Shown here: positions 24,186 to 33,590 of the stretch, one piece after another
Layout: every line of letters begins with the position of its first letter
How positions within the stretch are numbered: position 1 is the stretch's first letter
DNA from: an uncultured Bacteroidia bacterium
GTDB lineage: Bacteria; Bacteroidota; Bacteroidia; Bacteroidales; F082
Reading direction: 5' to 3'
Length of the DNA: 35,684 nt
NCBI GenBank assembly: GCA_902791165.1
Contig: CADAVB010000008.1
Span: 76,512-112,195, forward strand
Notes under the pieces: model-generated
The model's database searches: none
What the model was told of the DNA's origin: nothing
Seen by the model: only the letters and a program-made list of their open reading frames with translations
Translations under genes and position numbers: made by a program

Positions 24186-24707
24186 TCAAAGCGTTTTAAC
24201 CGCTTCTGGAACGGGTGTTTTCTCTGGATGGTTCACGGACTTGTTCTTCCTGAACCACTCCGTGATGTCCTTCACGCGGCCGTCGGCCAAGCGCTTCATC
24301 ATGCGCTGGTTGGTGGTCGCGCTGTCCAAGGGGCCGAGGTTGGCCACATAACGTCCGAGCTTGATGTAGTCGAAATGCTCCGTGCCGACGTTGTCGGGCA
24401 GGTCGTTCTGTCCTGAATACCAAGCCGTTTTTAATCCTATATGTTTGTCTTTCAGCTCTTTTGCCAATGCCGAAACCGTATCAGGCTCGTTGTCGCCGCC
24501 CATGAAGCACACGCAGGTGATGCCCGACTTGTATTGCTCCACGAGGCGGTCCAACTCTTTGGTGTCCAAGGGCTTGCCGACGTTATCCCACAGGTATTTG
24601 CTGTGGCATCCCGGGCAGCGGTTGGGGCAGTTGGAGATATTGATGGCCAACGTTACCTCTTCGGGGACTTCCTGGAAGACTATGTCGAAGTTGGCGTATT
24701 TTAGCAT
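24186..24707 (-). CDS. nrdG: Anaerobic ribonucleotide reductase activating protein NrdG
   Basis: This radical-SAM enzyme reductively cleaves S-adenosylmethionine on a 4Fe-4S cluster and installs the glycyl radical on NrdD. The protein has 173 aa from the ATG at 24707. The cluster motif CPNRCPGC (Cys27, Cys31, Cys34) has the CxxxCxxC spacing of the superfamily, and CVCFMGGDNEP follows as the SAM-binding GGE-like motif. I prefer ATG 24707 because upstream in-frame codons only translate the end of nrdD. It overlaps the nrdD stop by 7 nt, as expected for a coupled pair. Confidence 0.92.
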   Translation of the reverse strand: MLKYANFDIVFQEVPEEVTLAINISNCPNRCPGCHSKYLWDNVGKPLDTKELDRLVEQYKSGITCVCFMGGDNEPDTVSALAKELKDKHIGLKTAWYSGQNDLPDNVGTEHFDYIKLGRYVANLGPLDSATTNQRMMKRLADGRVKDITEWFRKNKSVNHPEKTPVPEAVKTL

Positions 24708-26786
24708 CTTTCCATCTCCATTTTTCCGTAGTGACGGCGGCCTGCTTCCTGTTGGCGCGGCTCGCTGAAATTGCTGACGCGCTTCAGGTAGCCGATGATG
24801 CGGGTCAGGTAGTCTATGTTCTTGCTGTGGCACTCGGGGCACTCCTTCAAGTAGCGCTTGTCGATGTGGCCGCAGTCGTTGCAGATGGTGTTGGGCACGT
24901 TGAAGGTGAAGTAGTTGCAGCCTTCGCGGGCGGCCACACGCAACAGTTGGCGGTATTGCTCCTTGGTCAGGTGTTCCTCAAGGTTGCAGTGCAAGGCAGA
25001 GCCGCCAGTGAGGTGCTTGATGTACTTCTCGCCGTGCAGACGGAACTTGTCGAGGACGTTGGTGTTTTGGTCTTCCACGATGTAGAAATAGCTGTTGTAG
25101 CAGTCGCGGTGCACCTCATAGCCGTCTTCCTTGTCCCACTTGGCGTGTTTCACGCCAACGTTCTCGGCGGGAATCATCTCGCAGTTGAACATCAAGCCGT
25201 CTTCCTTCGAGTAATATTTCTTGTTGTATTTTTCGATGAGACCCAAAACCTCTTGCACAAAGGCTTCGTATTGCGGGTTGTCTGAAATCTGGATTTTGAG
25301 GAACTCGGCGGCTTCCACGAGGCCGTTCACGCCGATGGTGAGGTATTGGCGACCCAGATTGATGTAGCCCGCGTCGAACAGCGGCAACATGCCTTTCTTT
25401 TGCAGTTCCTTCAGGTTCTCGTTGTAGCAAATCTGCACCTTGTGGCAGAGATCGACGATTTCCTCAAGGAAGGTGAGGTAATGCATATTGTTGCGCGCGG
25501 CGTATTGGATGCAGCGGTTGAGGTTGATGGTAAGCACGCTCTTGGAACCCGTTGAAACGCCTCCGGCGCCCAGGGTGTAGCTGAAGCCGTTGTCTTGGAT
25601 TTCGTTGCGCAGGCGGCAGCACGACGACAGCGAGTCGGCGTTGTCGCTGAGGTAGGTGAAGAACGAGTGCCCTTCGGCATACATCTCGGCGGTGATGTCG
25701 GCCCATTCCTGGTCGATGACGTCGCCGTCTTTCGAGAGCAGCGCCATCGTTTCGACGGGGAAGGTCAAGACGCTCTTGAGGCGTTCAGCGTTGAACCATT
25801 TCATGAAGCGCTTTTGGAGCCAACTCAGTGATTCCCAGTCGGGTTGGGTGCCGTCGGGGAAGTAGAAGTTCTCAAACAGCGACTTGAAATAATATTGGTC
25901 GTAGTAGGCGATGTTCCAGAAGACCGACTGGTAGTTGCGTGCACCTGCGGGTTGGTTCAAGGAATAGACGATTTGCTGGAAGCAGTCGGTGATGACCTTG
26001 TCGATGGTGCGCGGTTTCAGCGAGTGGTCCACGATTTCATCGGCGCGTTTGTAGTAGTCTGTGCCATAGTCTTTTCCGATGAAATAATTCATATACATCA
26101 AAAATTCTGGCGTGGCGCAGGCACCAGAGAGTTGCGACGACACCATAAACACCATATTAATAAATCCGCCGCAGAAAGAACGCAGTTTGGTGGGTGCGGT
26201 GGAGTTGCCGCCAGGGATACATGGTGATGGAGGCGCAGTAGTTGGCGAGGCTGGTTTCGTCGTTCTTATATATAAAGTGGTTGTTGAGCAAGTAGAGGTA
26301 GCGGTCGGCGAGTTCTTTTCCGAACACCGACTTGATGCGGTCCACGAGGAGCCGTCGGTTGATGCGGATGAAGCTCGACTTGGGCAGCTCGCCGATGAGT
26401 GTGGCGATGTTTTTCTTCTCCACGTTGGCGTTGGCGTCGTATTTCGAGCCTGTTGCGGGGTTCGAGGCATTGACGTAGTTGCTCAAGAAGTCGATTTTCT
26501 CGCGGATTTCACGGTCCTCGGTGTGTTTTTGGCGATACAGGATGTAGTTTTTGGCTACGGTGTAGTACTGTTCCGCCATGAGTGCCGTTTCCACTTGGTT
26601 CTGGATTTCCTCAACGCTGATGCCGTCGGTTACGCGGACGCGGCTCAATATCGCGTTCAGGTCTTCGTCGGTGGCGTAGAACCCCGACGCAAGGAAAGCC
26701 TTGCTGATGGCCACCTTGATCTTGTCTAAAGAGAAGGCTTCCTGCTTGCCGTCCCTTTTGGTAATGTAAATTCCTCCGTTGCTCAT
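24701..26786 (-). CDS. nrdD: Anaerobic ribonucleoside-triphosphate reductase NrdD, disrupted by a small deletion
   Basis: NrdD makes deoxyribonucleotides under anoxia using a glycyl radical. From the ATG at 26786 the first frame gives the ATP-cone (YITKRDGKQEAFSLDKIKVA) and core up to YCASITMYPW. The protein resumes in another frame at GGNSTAPTKLRSFCGGFINM. It ends with a zinc-binding CNDCG..CPECH and the glycyl-radical motif RIIGYLKR. Related proteins carry about eight residues between YPW and GGNST, which are absent here. The join lies at TGGC (26210-26213); a 26-nt deletion between two TGGC copies would produce it. An anaerobe would normally need this gene, so an assembly fault or a fresh mutation is likely. 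Confidence 0.9.
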
Positions 26787-26855
26787 ATAATGTGCTCGTT
26801 TTAAATTAGTTAGTAAGTTAAGGTTAGGGGGAGCGATTGTCGCTTTCTGTTTCTG

Positions 26856-26863
26856 CAAAGGTA
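26856..26863 (-). promoter_or_regulatory. -7 box TACCTTTG for nrdDG
   Basis: A TAnnTTTG match on the minus strand lies 69 nt upstream of the nrdD ATG. No NrdR box pair was recognised in the leader. Confidence 0.6.
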
Positions 26864-26974
26864 GAATAATTTCAAGTCAGCAAGCAAATTAATTCTTGTT
26901 TTTTTTATCAACAAAATTATCAACAGGCTAATTTTTTGATTTGGTTGGGGTTGCGTTTTTTTTGTCTTTTTTCG

Positions 26975-26982
26975 TATTTTTG
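26975..26982 (+). promoter_or_regulatory. -7 box TATTTTTG before rnr
   Basis: A TAnnTTTG match lies 24 nt upstream of the rnr ATG. A TTG at 26951-26953 lies about 21 nt before it. Confidence 0.65.
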
Positions 26983-27006
26983 CAGCCCTAATTAATAAGG
27001 AATACG

Positions 27007-29159
27007 ATGGCAAAAAAGAAAAAAATAGAAAACAAGCTGAGCACTTTCACGAGTGTCATCCTCGGCATTTTCGCCGACGAACCTTTCCGCCCGAAAAACT
27101 ATAAGCAAGTCTGCAAGATTATGGGAATCAAGGATTTGGCGGGGAAAGACGTGGTTTATAAACTTCTCATCGACCTGAAAGACAAAGGGTTGCTGAAAGA
27201 GGAGCGGCCTTACAGTTATGTGATGAGCGCGGAGGGCATGGCGCAGTTTGGCCCGAAGACGAAATACGTGGAAGGCACGGTGGAGATGAAATCGACGGGC
27301 AAGGCCTACGTCATCCGCGACGACGAGGAAGGTGACGACATCTTCATCGCGGCCAACAACACCTTCAAGGCGCTGCATGGCGACCGCGTGCGCGTGGCCA
27401 TGTTCCCCAAGCGCAACAACAGCAAGCCAGAAGGCGAAATCGTGGAAGTTCTGGAACGCCGCCACACCGACTTCGTGGGCATCCTCAACATCTCGCGCGG
27501 CTATGTGTATGTGCGCCCCGACGTGGACTGGATGCCGGTCGATATCTTCATCCCGCGCGGCGGCCTGCATCGCGCCAAAGACGGCGACAAGGTCATCGCC
27601 CACCTCGTGGATTGGCCCGACGGCTCGGGTAATCCCTTCGGCGAAATCACCCGCGTGCTCGGCAAGCCTGGCGAGAACGACGTGGAAATGGAATCCATCC
27701 TCGCCGCGCACGAATACCCGATAGAGTTCCCGAAAGAGGTGGAGAAGGAAGCCAGCAAGATTCCCGCCAAGATTGGCAAGGACGAAATAAAGAAACGCCG
27801 CGACTTCCGCAAGGTGTTCACCATCACCATCGACCCTGCCGACGCGAAAGACTTTGACGACGCCATCTCGCTGCAACAACTGCCTAACGGCCATTGGGAA
27901 GTGGGTGTGCACATCGCCGACGTGTCGCACTACGTTAGGCCTGGCTCGGCCATCGACCAAGAGGCCTTGGACCGCGGCACCAGCGTTTATCTCGTGGACC
28001 GCACCATCCCCATGCTGCCCGAAAAACTCTGCAACAACGTTTGTTCGCTCCGTCCCGACGAGGAAAAACTGACCTTCAGCGCGGTGTTCGAAATGGACGA
28101 CAACGCCAAGATCTACGACCGTTGGATTGGCAAAACCGTCATCAAGTCGTGCCGCAGATACACCTACGAGGAAGTGCAGGCCATGATCGACGGCGGCGAA
28201 GGCGATTACAAGACTGAAATCCTGAAATTCAACGACTTGGCCACTAAGCTTCGCGAGCAGCGCATGGCCTTGGGAAGCATTAATTTCCACACGGAAGAGG
28301 TGAAATTCGTCCTTGACGAGAACAAGAAACCCATCGATACCTACGTCCGTGTGCAAAACGAATCGCACGAACTCATCGAGGACTTCATGCTTTTAGCCAA
28401 CCGCACCGTAGCCGAAACCTTCGGCAAACCCGAGAGCAAATGGCACAACCACACCTTCGTGTATCGCATCCACGACGAGCCTAACCCCGAGAAACTCAAC
28501 AAGTTCGTTTGAAATCGTACAACAAGCTTTTCAAGGACGTGGAAGGCAAGGGCGAGAAGAACCTCATCGAAACCGTGGCCGTGCGCACTATGGCCAAGGC
28601 CGTTTACAGCACCGACAACATCGGGCACTACGGCTTGGCTTTCGACTACTACACCCACTTCACCTCGCCCATCCGCCGCTATCCCGACCTGATGGTGCAT
28701 CGTCTGATAGAACGTTATCTGATTGAAAACCAAGGCTCTGTCGATAAGAAGAAATACGATGACATGTGCAAACACGCCAGCGACATGGAGAAGCAGGCCG
28801 AGGAAATGGAACGCCAGAGCATCAAGTACAAGCAGGCCGAATACCTGCAAGACAAGATCGGGCAGGTGTTTGAAGGCTTGGTTTCGGGCGTGAGCAAGTG
28901 GGGCTTGTTCGTCGAGCTGAAAGGCAACAAATGCGAGGGCTTGGTGCGTTATGAAGACCTTCCCGGCGACTATTATTACTTGGACGACGACAACTTCCGC
29001 GTTGTCGGGCAAGACACGGGCCGCGTCATCCAGTTGGGCGACGAGGTGCGCGTGGTCGTCAAGGCCGTCGATTTGTTCAAGCATCGCATGGACTTTGAGA
29101 TGCTTTCCGATTTGCCCATGGACAACAAGAAAAAGAAGACCAAAAAACGCTCGTCTTGA
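27007..29159 (+). CDS. rnr: Ribonuclease R, disrupted by an internal deletion/frameshift
   Basis: RNase R is a processive 3'-5' exoribonuclease that degrades structured RNA. The first frame (27007-28512) holds a helix-turn-helix-like N-terminus, cold-shock domains and most of the RNB catalytic domain, including the metal-binding DPADAKDFDDA motif. It stops after ..NPEKLNKFV. The second (TTG at 28509 to 29159) resumes with KSYNKLFKDVEGKGEKNLIE, then HYTHFTSPIRRYPD-like RNB sequence, an S1 domain (GQVFEGLVSGVSKWGLFVEL) and a basic tail. Relatives have about 20 residues (..FIxRFGYKL..) between the halves. TTG and TGA overlap as TTGA, so coupled translation of halves is conceivable, but loss of conserved residues argues for damage or misassembly. 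Confidence 0.9.
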
Positions 29160-29191
29160 CGAAGGGGCGGGTTTGCAATCAAAAAAAAGCG

Positions 29192-29199
29192 TACTTTTG
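29192..29199 (+). promoter_or_regulatory. -7 box TACTTTTG before the BACON lipoprotein
   Basis: A TAnnTTTG match lies 20 nt upstream of the ATG at 29220, with TTTG at 29172-29175 as a possible -33 element. Confidence 0.65.
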
Positions 29200-29219
29200 C
29201 AGTTCAAAACTATATCATT

Positions 29220-30305
29220 ATGAATAAAAAAAGCATTCTTTTCACTTTTGTGTTTCTTGCCATGGTTTTGGTTGGTTGCCGCCGGGAAGAAACCATCACC
29301 ATCACAACACGCGAAGTGTCGTTTCCGCGCGAGGCGGGTTGGCGTTCTATGAATCTGACTGCCAATTGTGATTGGACGATTAGCATTGACGACGGTGCCG
29401 ATTGGTACACGGTTTCGCCCATGACGGGGAGTGCGTGCAAAAAGCTGCCGCTGACCATCACGGCAAACGGTTTTGATAGTGACGACTATCGCACTTCCAC
29501 CTTCACCATCACCTCGAAACGCGGCAAGGCTACGGCCACTGTACGCGTGTCGCAAAACGTGCTTAGCATCACTGAAGATGAGCTTTGGTTTACCGAAGGC
29601 GCCGAAACGCAAACCATAGGTATCAATGCCAAATGTAACTGGACCGTCACCATTGAAGACGGTGCCGACTGGTACACCGTTTCGCCCATGTCGGGAAGCT
29701 CCATCGACAACGGAAACCTGACGGTGACGGTGCAACCCTACGAGGGCACGGAATTCCGCTCGTCTTCTTTCCTCATCACGCCCAACATCGGAGAAGGGGC
29801 GTTGCGGGTGCGACTGTCGCAAAATGTCCTTGAGTTTGGCAGCATTGTGAACACCATCTTCGGTGTTTCGTTTGTTGAACATTGGAACACCGACTTCTAT
29901 GGTCATCTTATCGAAGATTCATACATTTCGGGCAATTTCGACCCCAACGACACCATGACCGGTTTCACCATGTATTTCCTGGAAAATGGCGAAGGCTTGC
30001 AGAGAGATGTGAAAGAAGACAGCGTTTACATTTGGCCATTCACCTATCTTTACGACTCGGCAAGCCGTAACTTGAATATCGAGTTTGAAACGGGCAACGA
30101 CTCAACGGAAATCTACAATTTGAATGTGTTGACTGCCACCAACAGGCTGTTCCGTTTCTTCCATGAATTTTCGGGAAGCGGACATTCGTGGGAACGTGCC
30201 AACATGAAGAAGATTGGCGACATTGAACCGCACGAGAAGTCGCTGCTCAAGCGCAACGCGAAGAAACGCGCAGGCAGAGGTCCTTTGTTCAGAATAGAAA
30301 AGTAA
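29220..30305 (+). CDS. Lipoprotein with two BACON domains
   Basis: This 361-aa protein has a lipoprotein signal peptide (MNKKSILFTFVFLAMVLVGC, lipidated Cys20). Two tandem BACON (Bacteroidetes-associated carbohydrate-binding often N-terminal) domains follow, at about residues 25-110 and 113-200. Both contain the hallmark C-x-W-T-[IV]..DGADWYTVSPM[TS]GS. The remaining 160 residues form a unique domain (SFVEHWNTDFYGHLIEDSYI..) and a basic tail. BACON domains are linked to glycan or mucin binding or serve as spacers in surface proteins. Surface exposure is likely but not shown. The gene has its own promoter and terminator. Confidence 0.85.
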   Translation: MNKKSILFTFVFLAMVLVGCRREETITITTREVSFPREAGWRSMNLTANCDWTISIDDGADWYTVSPMTGSACKKLPLTITANGFDSDDYRTSTFTITSKRGKATATVRVSQNVLSITEDELWFTEGAETQTIGINAKCNWTVTIEDGADWYTVSPMSGSSIDNGNLTVTVQPYEGTEFRSSSFLITPNIGEGALRVRLSQNVLEFGSIVNTIFGVSFVEHWNTDFYGHLIEDSYISGNFDPNDTMTGFTMYFLENGEGLQRDVKEDSVYIWPFTYLYDSASRNLNIEFETGNDSTEIYNLNVLTATNRLFRFFHEFSGSGHSWERANMKKIGDIEPHEKSLLKRNAKKRAGRGPLFRIEK

Positions 30306-30310
30306 AAACA

Positions 30311-30348
30311 ATGAAGTCGGTGTTGCACCGACTTCATTTCATTTTTTT
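30311..30348 (+). terminator. Terminator of the BACON gene
   Basis: A perfect 12-bp stem (30311-30322 with 30326-30337) with a 3-nt loop is followed by TTTCATTTTTTT. It abuts the ATG of the next gene at 30349, whose promoter is therefore unclear. Confidence 0.9.
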
Positions 30349-31758
30349 ATGACGACAAAACTGCTTCGACATATCTCTCTCTTTGGAGTAGGCGTGTATT
30401 TGCTCGCCTTGGTGGTGATTAGTGTGGCCTTTCGCGACTTTGCTTTGCAAGCGAAATGGATGATTTGGGGCGTAGGAGAGGTGCTGTTTTTCTTTGTGGG
30501 CACATCTGTGTTCTATCCGCGCTGGAAGGCCAACGACAGCAAGCGGTTTCTTCTCAAGGTGTTTTTCGTTGCTTTGGTCATTAGGGCATTGTATGCCTTC
30601 CTTGTCAGTTATTACTATTATTATCAAACAGGCATAGCCTTCGAGTATGCCGCTGCCGACAGTCTTGTTTACCACAAGACGGCCGTCTATCTGTCGCATT
30701 GCGTGCGCGATGGCTATATCAAATATGTTTTCCAATATTTGAACGCTTATACCATGGGGTTTTCTGACCAAGGCTACACGCTTTGGCTGACCTTGGTTTA
30801 CACTATTTTTGGTCCCAGTTTGCTGACACCGCGCCTGCTCAAGGCGCTGATGAGTGCGTATCTTTGCGTTGTAGTTTACAAGTTGGCCTCACGCACTTTT
30901 GGTGAGCGCACCGGGCGCATAGCCGCCGTGATGTGTGTGTTCATGCCGATTTTAGTTCAAATATGTGGTATGCACACCAAGGAAATGGAGATGGTTTTCC
31001 TCTCCATCCTTGCCTTGGAGCGCATGGACTATCTCATCCGAAGCAAGAAATACACTTTTTGGAACATTATTTGCCCCATCATGCTCACCGCCTTGACGTT
31101 CGGCTTCCGCACCATCATAGGGATGTGCCTGATTTTCGCCTTTTTGGTGTTCATCATCCTTTCGCCCAACGACTTGGTGAGCCGAAAAGGGAAAATTATC
31201 ACCCTCTCTGCGACGGTTGTGCTGTTTTTCGCTTTCTTGTTTTCCCCTATTGGCTGGGAGATGAGAATTATCTATAAACTGAAATTTAAGGACTTGGACT
31301 ATCAAGCAAATAAAATCGAAGCCAATGGGCTAAAATACAGCAAATTGTCCAACAGCTTCATTATAGCGCCAGGTGCTTTTGTGTTGCCCTTGGCTCCTAT
31401 GGTGGAGTCTTCGCCCGACCACAACAAGATGATTCATGGTAGTACATACGTAAAGAATTTCCTGGCTTTCTTTGCTATGCTGGCGCTGATAATCGTTATC
31501 AGGCAAAACAAATGGCGCGATTTTTCTCTGCTTGGCGCGTATGTGCTTTCCTATTTAGGCATCGTCGTTTTCTCGTTTGCGGCCAATTCGGAACGTTACC
31601 ATGAGCCAGCCATACCCCTAATCATACTTATGTCGGCCTACGCCATGACTCACCTTCGACGCAAGGACTTACGACTGTTCTATGTCTATTGCGGACTGCT
31701 ATTCGTGGCCTTATTGGCTTGGAACTGGCTGAAACTCTCCTCCCGCGGATATGTTTAG
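30349..31758 (+). CDS. Polytopic membrane protein, GT-C glycosyltransferase-like
   Basis: This 469-aa protein has about ten to twelve hydrophobic segments throughout. The first periplasmic loop contains EYAAADSLVYHKTA, where the acidic residue is placed like the catalytic Asp of GT39/GT-C family transferases. These take a sugar from a polyprenyl-phosphate donor. The layout and the RxP-like RYHEPAIPLIILMSAYAM near the C-terminus also fit that class. The substrate cannot be inferred. The ATG directly follows the preceding terminator, and the T-rich hairpin tail serves as its leader. Confidence 0.6.
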   Translation: MTTKLLRHISLFGVGVYLLALVVISVAFRDFALQAKWMIWGVGEVLFFFVGTSVFYPRWKANDSKRFLLKVFFVALVIRALYAFLVSYYYYYQTGIAFEYAAADSLVYHKTAVYLSHCVRDGYIKYVFQYLNAYTMGFSDQGYTLWLTLVYTIFGPSLLTPRLLKALMSAYLCVVVYKLASRTFGERTGRIAAVMCVFMPILVQICGMHTKEMEMVFLSILALERMDYLIRSKKYTFWNIICPIMLTALTFGFRTIIGMCLIFAFLVFIILSPNDLVSRKGKIITLSATVVLFFAFLFSPIGWEMRIIYKLKFKDLDYQANKIEANGLKYSKLSNSFIIAPGAFVLPLAPMVESSPDHNKMIHGSTYVKNFLAFFAMLALIIVIRQNKWRDFSLLGAYVLSYLGIVVFSFAANSERYHEPAIPLIILMSAYAMTHLRRKDLRLFYVYCGLLFVALLAWNWLKLSSRGYV

Positions 31759-31772
31759 TTATCAGATGTTTC

Positions 31773-31821
31773 CTAACTACACACTCCTAACTACACACTC
31801 CTAACTCTTAACTACCAACTG
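31773..31821. repeat. Seven heptamers (CTAACTN-type) between convergent genes
   Basis: CTAACTA, CACACTC, CTAACTA, CACACTC, CTAACTC, TTAACTA and CCAACTG run in exact 7-bp register. The last three copies form the C-terminal codons and stop of the DUF3109 gene (minus strand), so the repeat has been recruited into coding sequence. Confidence 0.65.
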
Positions 31822-32364
31822 CGCGAAGCGCTCATACCAGTCCTCGCCGAACTTCCGAATCATGGGGCCTTTGAGGAATTTCCACAGCGGAATGCCTTCC
31901 TTTTCACCCTTACGTTTGGCGGGAACGCAGACGCTCCATTCGTGGTAAAGAATGTGCGTGAAGCCATTTTTTTCTACCAAACGAATAGGGTAGAGGTGGC
32001 ATGAAATGGGCTTCCAGAAGTCGCATTTGCCCTCCAAATAGGCTTTTTCGATGGCGCAGAGTGCCGTGCCGTTCTCGTGGAAATAGACAAAAGCACACTC
32101 CTCGCCATTCACCAATGGCGTGACGAGTTCGCCACATTCGTCGTAATCATAAACATCGTTTTCTTCCACTACCTTGATGCCTTCGGGGCGCATATAAGGC
32201 TTGATGGCTTCAAGGTTGTCTTCAATCTGCTCAATTTCAGAGGCTTCCAGAGGTGCACCTGCATCGCCGGCCACACAACACCAGCCTTTGCAGCGCGGCA
32301 GACAGCAGCAAAACTGGGCGTTCAGAAATTCGTCGGTGACGATAATATTGTCTAAAATAATCAT
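31801..32364 (-). CDS. DUF3109 family cysteine-rich protein
   Basis: This 187-aa protein has the N-terminal cysteine cluster CCCLPRCKGWCC (about residues 19-30) followed by GDAGAPLE, the hallmark of DUF3109 (YkgJ-like putative Fe-S or zinc proteins). Further cysteines lie in CDFWKPISCHLYPIRL and EWSVCVP. The biochemical role is unknown. The C-terminal codons (..LVVKS) are made by a heptamer repeat. The promoter box lies 4 nt upstream of the ATG, which suggests a leaderless mRNA. Confidence 0.85.
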   Translation of the reverse strand: MIILDNIIVTDEFLNAQFCCCLPRCKGWCCVAGDAGAPLEASEIEQIEDNLEAIKPYMRPEGIKVVEENDVYDYDECGELVTPLVNGEECAFVYFHENGTALCAIEKAYLEGKCDFWKPISCHLYPIRLVEKNGFTHILYHEWSVCVPAKRKGEKEGIPLWKFLKGPMIRKFGEDWYERFAQLVVKS

Positions 32365-32368
32365 GGTG

Positions 32369-32376
32369 CAAAAATA
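32369..32376 (-). promoter_or_regulatory. -7 box TATTTTTG directly before the DUF3109 gene
   Basis: A TAnnTTTG match on the minus strand lies 4 nt from the ATG at 32364. This is consistent with transcription starting at the start codon. Confidence 0.6.
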
Positions 32377-32415
32377 GTCAATTAATTATTTGCGTGATGG
32401 TATAAGAAAAAAGAC

Positions 32416-32423
32416 TAATTTTG
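32416..32423 (+). promoter_or_regulatory. -7 box TAATTTTG before ornithine carbamoyltransferase
   Basis: A TAnnTTTG match lies 47 nt upstream of the ATG at 32471. TTTG at 32389-32392 is a possible -33 element. No arginine-type operator was recognised. Confidence 0.6.
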
Positions 32424-32427
32424 CCGC

Positions 32428-32457
32428 AAATTTTAAATCCTTAAATTTTAAATCTTT
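32428..32457 (+). repeat. Tandem 15-mer (two copies) in the OTC leader
   Basis: AAATTTTAAATCCTT is followed directly by AAATTTTAAATCTTT, with one mismatch. It lies in the 5' leader between promoter and ATG. Its role is unknown. Confidence 0.6.
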
Positions 32458-32470
32458 AAATAATTAAAAC

Positions 32471-33472
32471 ATGGCTTTTAACCTCAGAAACAGAAACTTC
32501 CTGAAGTTGTTGGACTTCACTCCGGAAGAAATCAAGTTTTTCCTGAAGCTGGCCGCCGACCTGAAGGCCGCCAAGTATGCAGGCACCGAACAACCCAAAC
32601 TGACGGGCAAGAACATCGCCCTGATCTTCGAAAAGACCTCGACCCGCACCCGCTGCGCGTTTGAAGTCGCCGCCAAGGACCAAGGCGCTCACGTCACCTA
32701 TCTCGGCCCCACCGGTTCGCAGATTGGCGTGAAGGAATCAATGAAGGACACCGCCCGCGTCCTCGGTCGCATGTACGACGGCATCGAGTATCGTGGCTTC
32801 GCACAAGACATCGTTGAAGAACTCGGCAAATACGCCGGCGTTCCCGTTTGGAACGGCCTCACCAACGAGTTCCACCCCACCCAAATCCTCGCCGACTTCC
32901 TCACCATGCAGGAACACAGCGACAAGCCCCTCAACCAAGTTACCTTCGCCTACTGCGGTGACGCTCGCTTCAACATGGGCAACTCGCTGATGGTGGGTGG
33001 CGCCAAGATGGGCATGGACGTGCGCATCGTGGCTCCCAAGGCCCTGCAACCCGACAAGAAACTCATCGACACCTGCAAAGCCATCGCCAAGGAAACGGGT
33101 GCCAAGATCACCGTGACCGACGACGTGAAGAAGGGCGTCAAAGGCTGCGACTTCCTCTACACCGACGTGTGGGTATCCATGGGCGAACCCGCCGAGGTCT
33201 GGAAACAGCGCATCGACCTGCTCAAGCCTTACCAAGTGAACCAAGCCATGATGGACATGACGGGCAACCCGAACTGCAAGTTCATGCACTGCCTGCCGGC
33301 CTATCACAACCTGGAGACCCAAGTGGGCCGCGACGTTCACAAGCAATTCGGCTTGGACGGCATCGAGGTCACCGAAGAGGTGTTTGAAGGCAAGAACAGC
33401 ATCGTTTTCGACGAAGCCGAAAACCGTATGCACACCATCAAGGCCGTTATGGTGGCCACGTTGGGCGACTAA
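32471..33472 (+). CDS. argF: Ornithine carbamoyltransferase
   Basis: The enzyme joins carbamoyl phosphate and ornithine to give citrulline, or runs in reverse in arginine catabolism. The 333-aa protein has the carbamoyl-phosphate loop STRTRC (57-62), the HPTQ motif ([12 protein letters not shown]), the SMG ornithine loop (DVWVSMGEP) and the catalytic HCLPAYH (Cys274). Many Bacteroidetes instead carry a shorter N-succinyl- or N-acetylornithine transcarbamylase; this one has canonical OTC features. Without arc or arg neighbours the window does not decide between anabolic ArgF and catabolic ArcB. It has its own promoter and terminator. Confidence 0.93.
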   Translation: MAFNLRNRNFLKLLDFTPEEIKFFLKLAADLKAAKYAGTEQPKLTGKNIALIFEKTSTRTRCAFEVAAKDQGAHVTYLGPTGSQIGVKESMKDTARVLGRMYDGIEYRGFAQDIVEELGKYAGVPVWNGLTNEFHPTQILADFLTMQEHSDKPLNQVTFAYCGDARFNMGNSLMVGGAKMGMDVRIVAPKALQPDKKLIDTCKAIAKETGAKITVTDDVKKGVKGCDFLYTDVWVSMGEPAEVWKQRIDLLKPYQVNQAMMDMTGNPNCKFMHCLPAYHNLETQVGRDVHKQFGLDGIEVTEEVFEGKNSIVFDEAENRMHTIKAVMVATLGD

Positions 33473-33495
33473 TACAGTGTTTTATCGCATTTACC

Positions 33496-33534
33496 GAGAT
33501 TGTTCTGCCTATGCAGGGCAATCTCATTTTTTTT
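33496..33534 (+). terminator. Terminator of ornithine carbamoyltransferase
   Basis: A 12-bp stem (33496-33507 with 33514-33525, two G-T pairs) with loop CCTATG is followed by A and eight T. Confidence 0.85.
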
Positions 33535-33557
33535 GTCGTTTGTTCACTGAAATTCTG

Positions 33558-33565
33558 TATCTTTG
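33558..33565 (+). promoter_or_regulatory. -7 box TATCTTTG before ileS
   Basis: A TAnnTTTG match lies 25 nt upstream of the ATG at 33591. No T-box leader is present, as expected for this phylum. Confidence 0.65.
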
Positions 33566-33590
33566 CGCGTTAAATTAGGATACATCTATT

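Noticed and set aside
24708-24842. Upstream start for nrdG
   Set aside because: The extra residues are out-of-frame translation of the 3' end of nrdD. NrdG homology starts at MLKYANFDIV.
26806-26830. Heptamer array in the nrdD leader (TTAGTTAGTAAGTTAAGG)
   Set aside because: The AGT spacing is 4, 4 and about 6 instead of 7, so it does not share the register of the other arrays.
26992-28368. Long open frame (458 codons) on the minus strand opposite rnr
   Set aside because: It is antisense to conserved RNase R sequence in GC-rich codons. The translation has no family features and no promoter.
28341-29906. Long open frame (521 codons) on the minus strand across the end of rnr and the BACON gene
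   Set aside because: It spans the opposite strand of two clearly real genes and an intergenic promoter. Its composition is typical of an antisense shadow.
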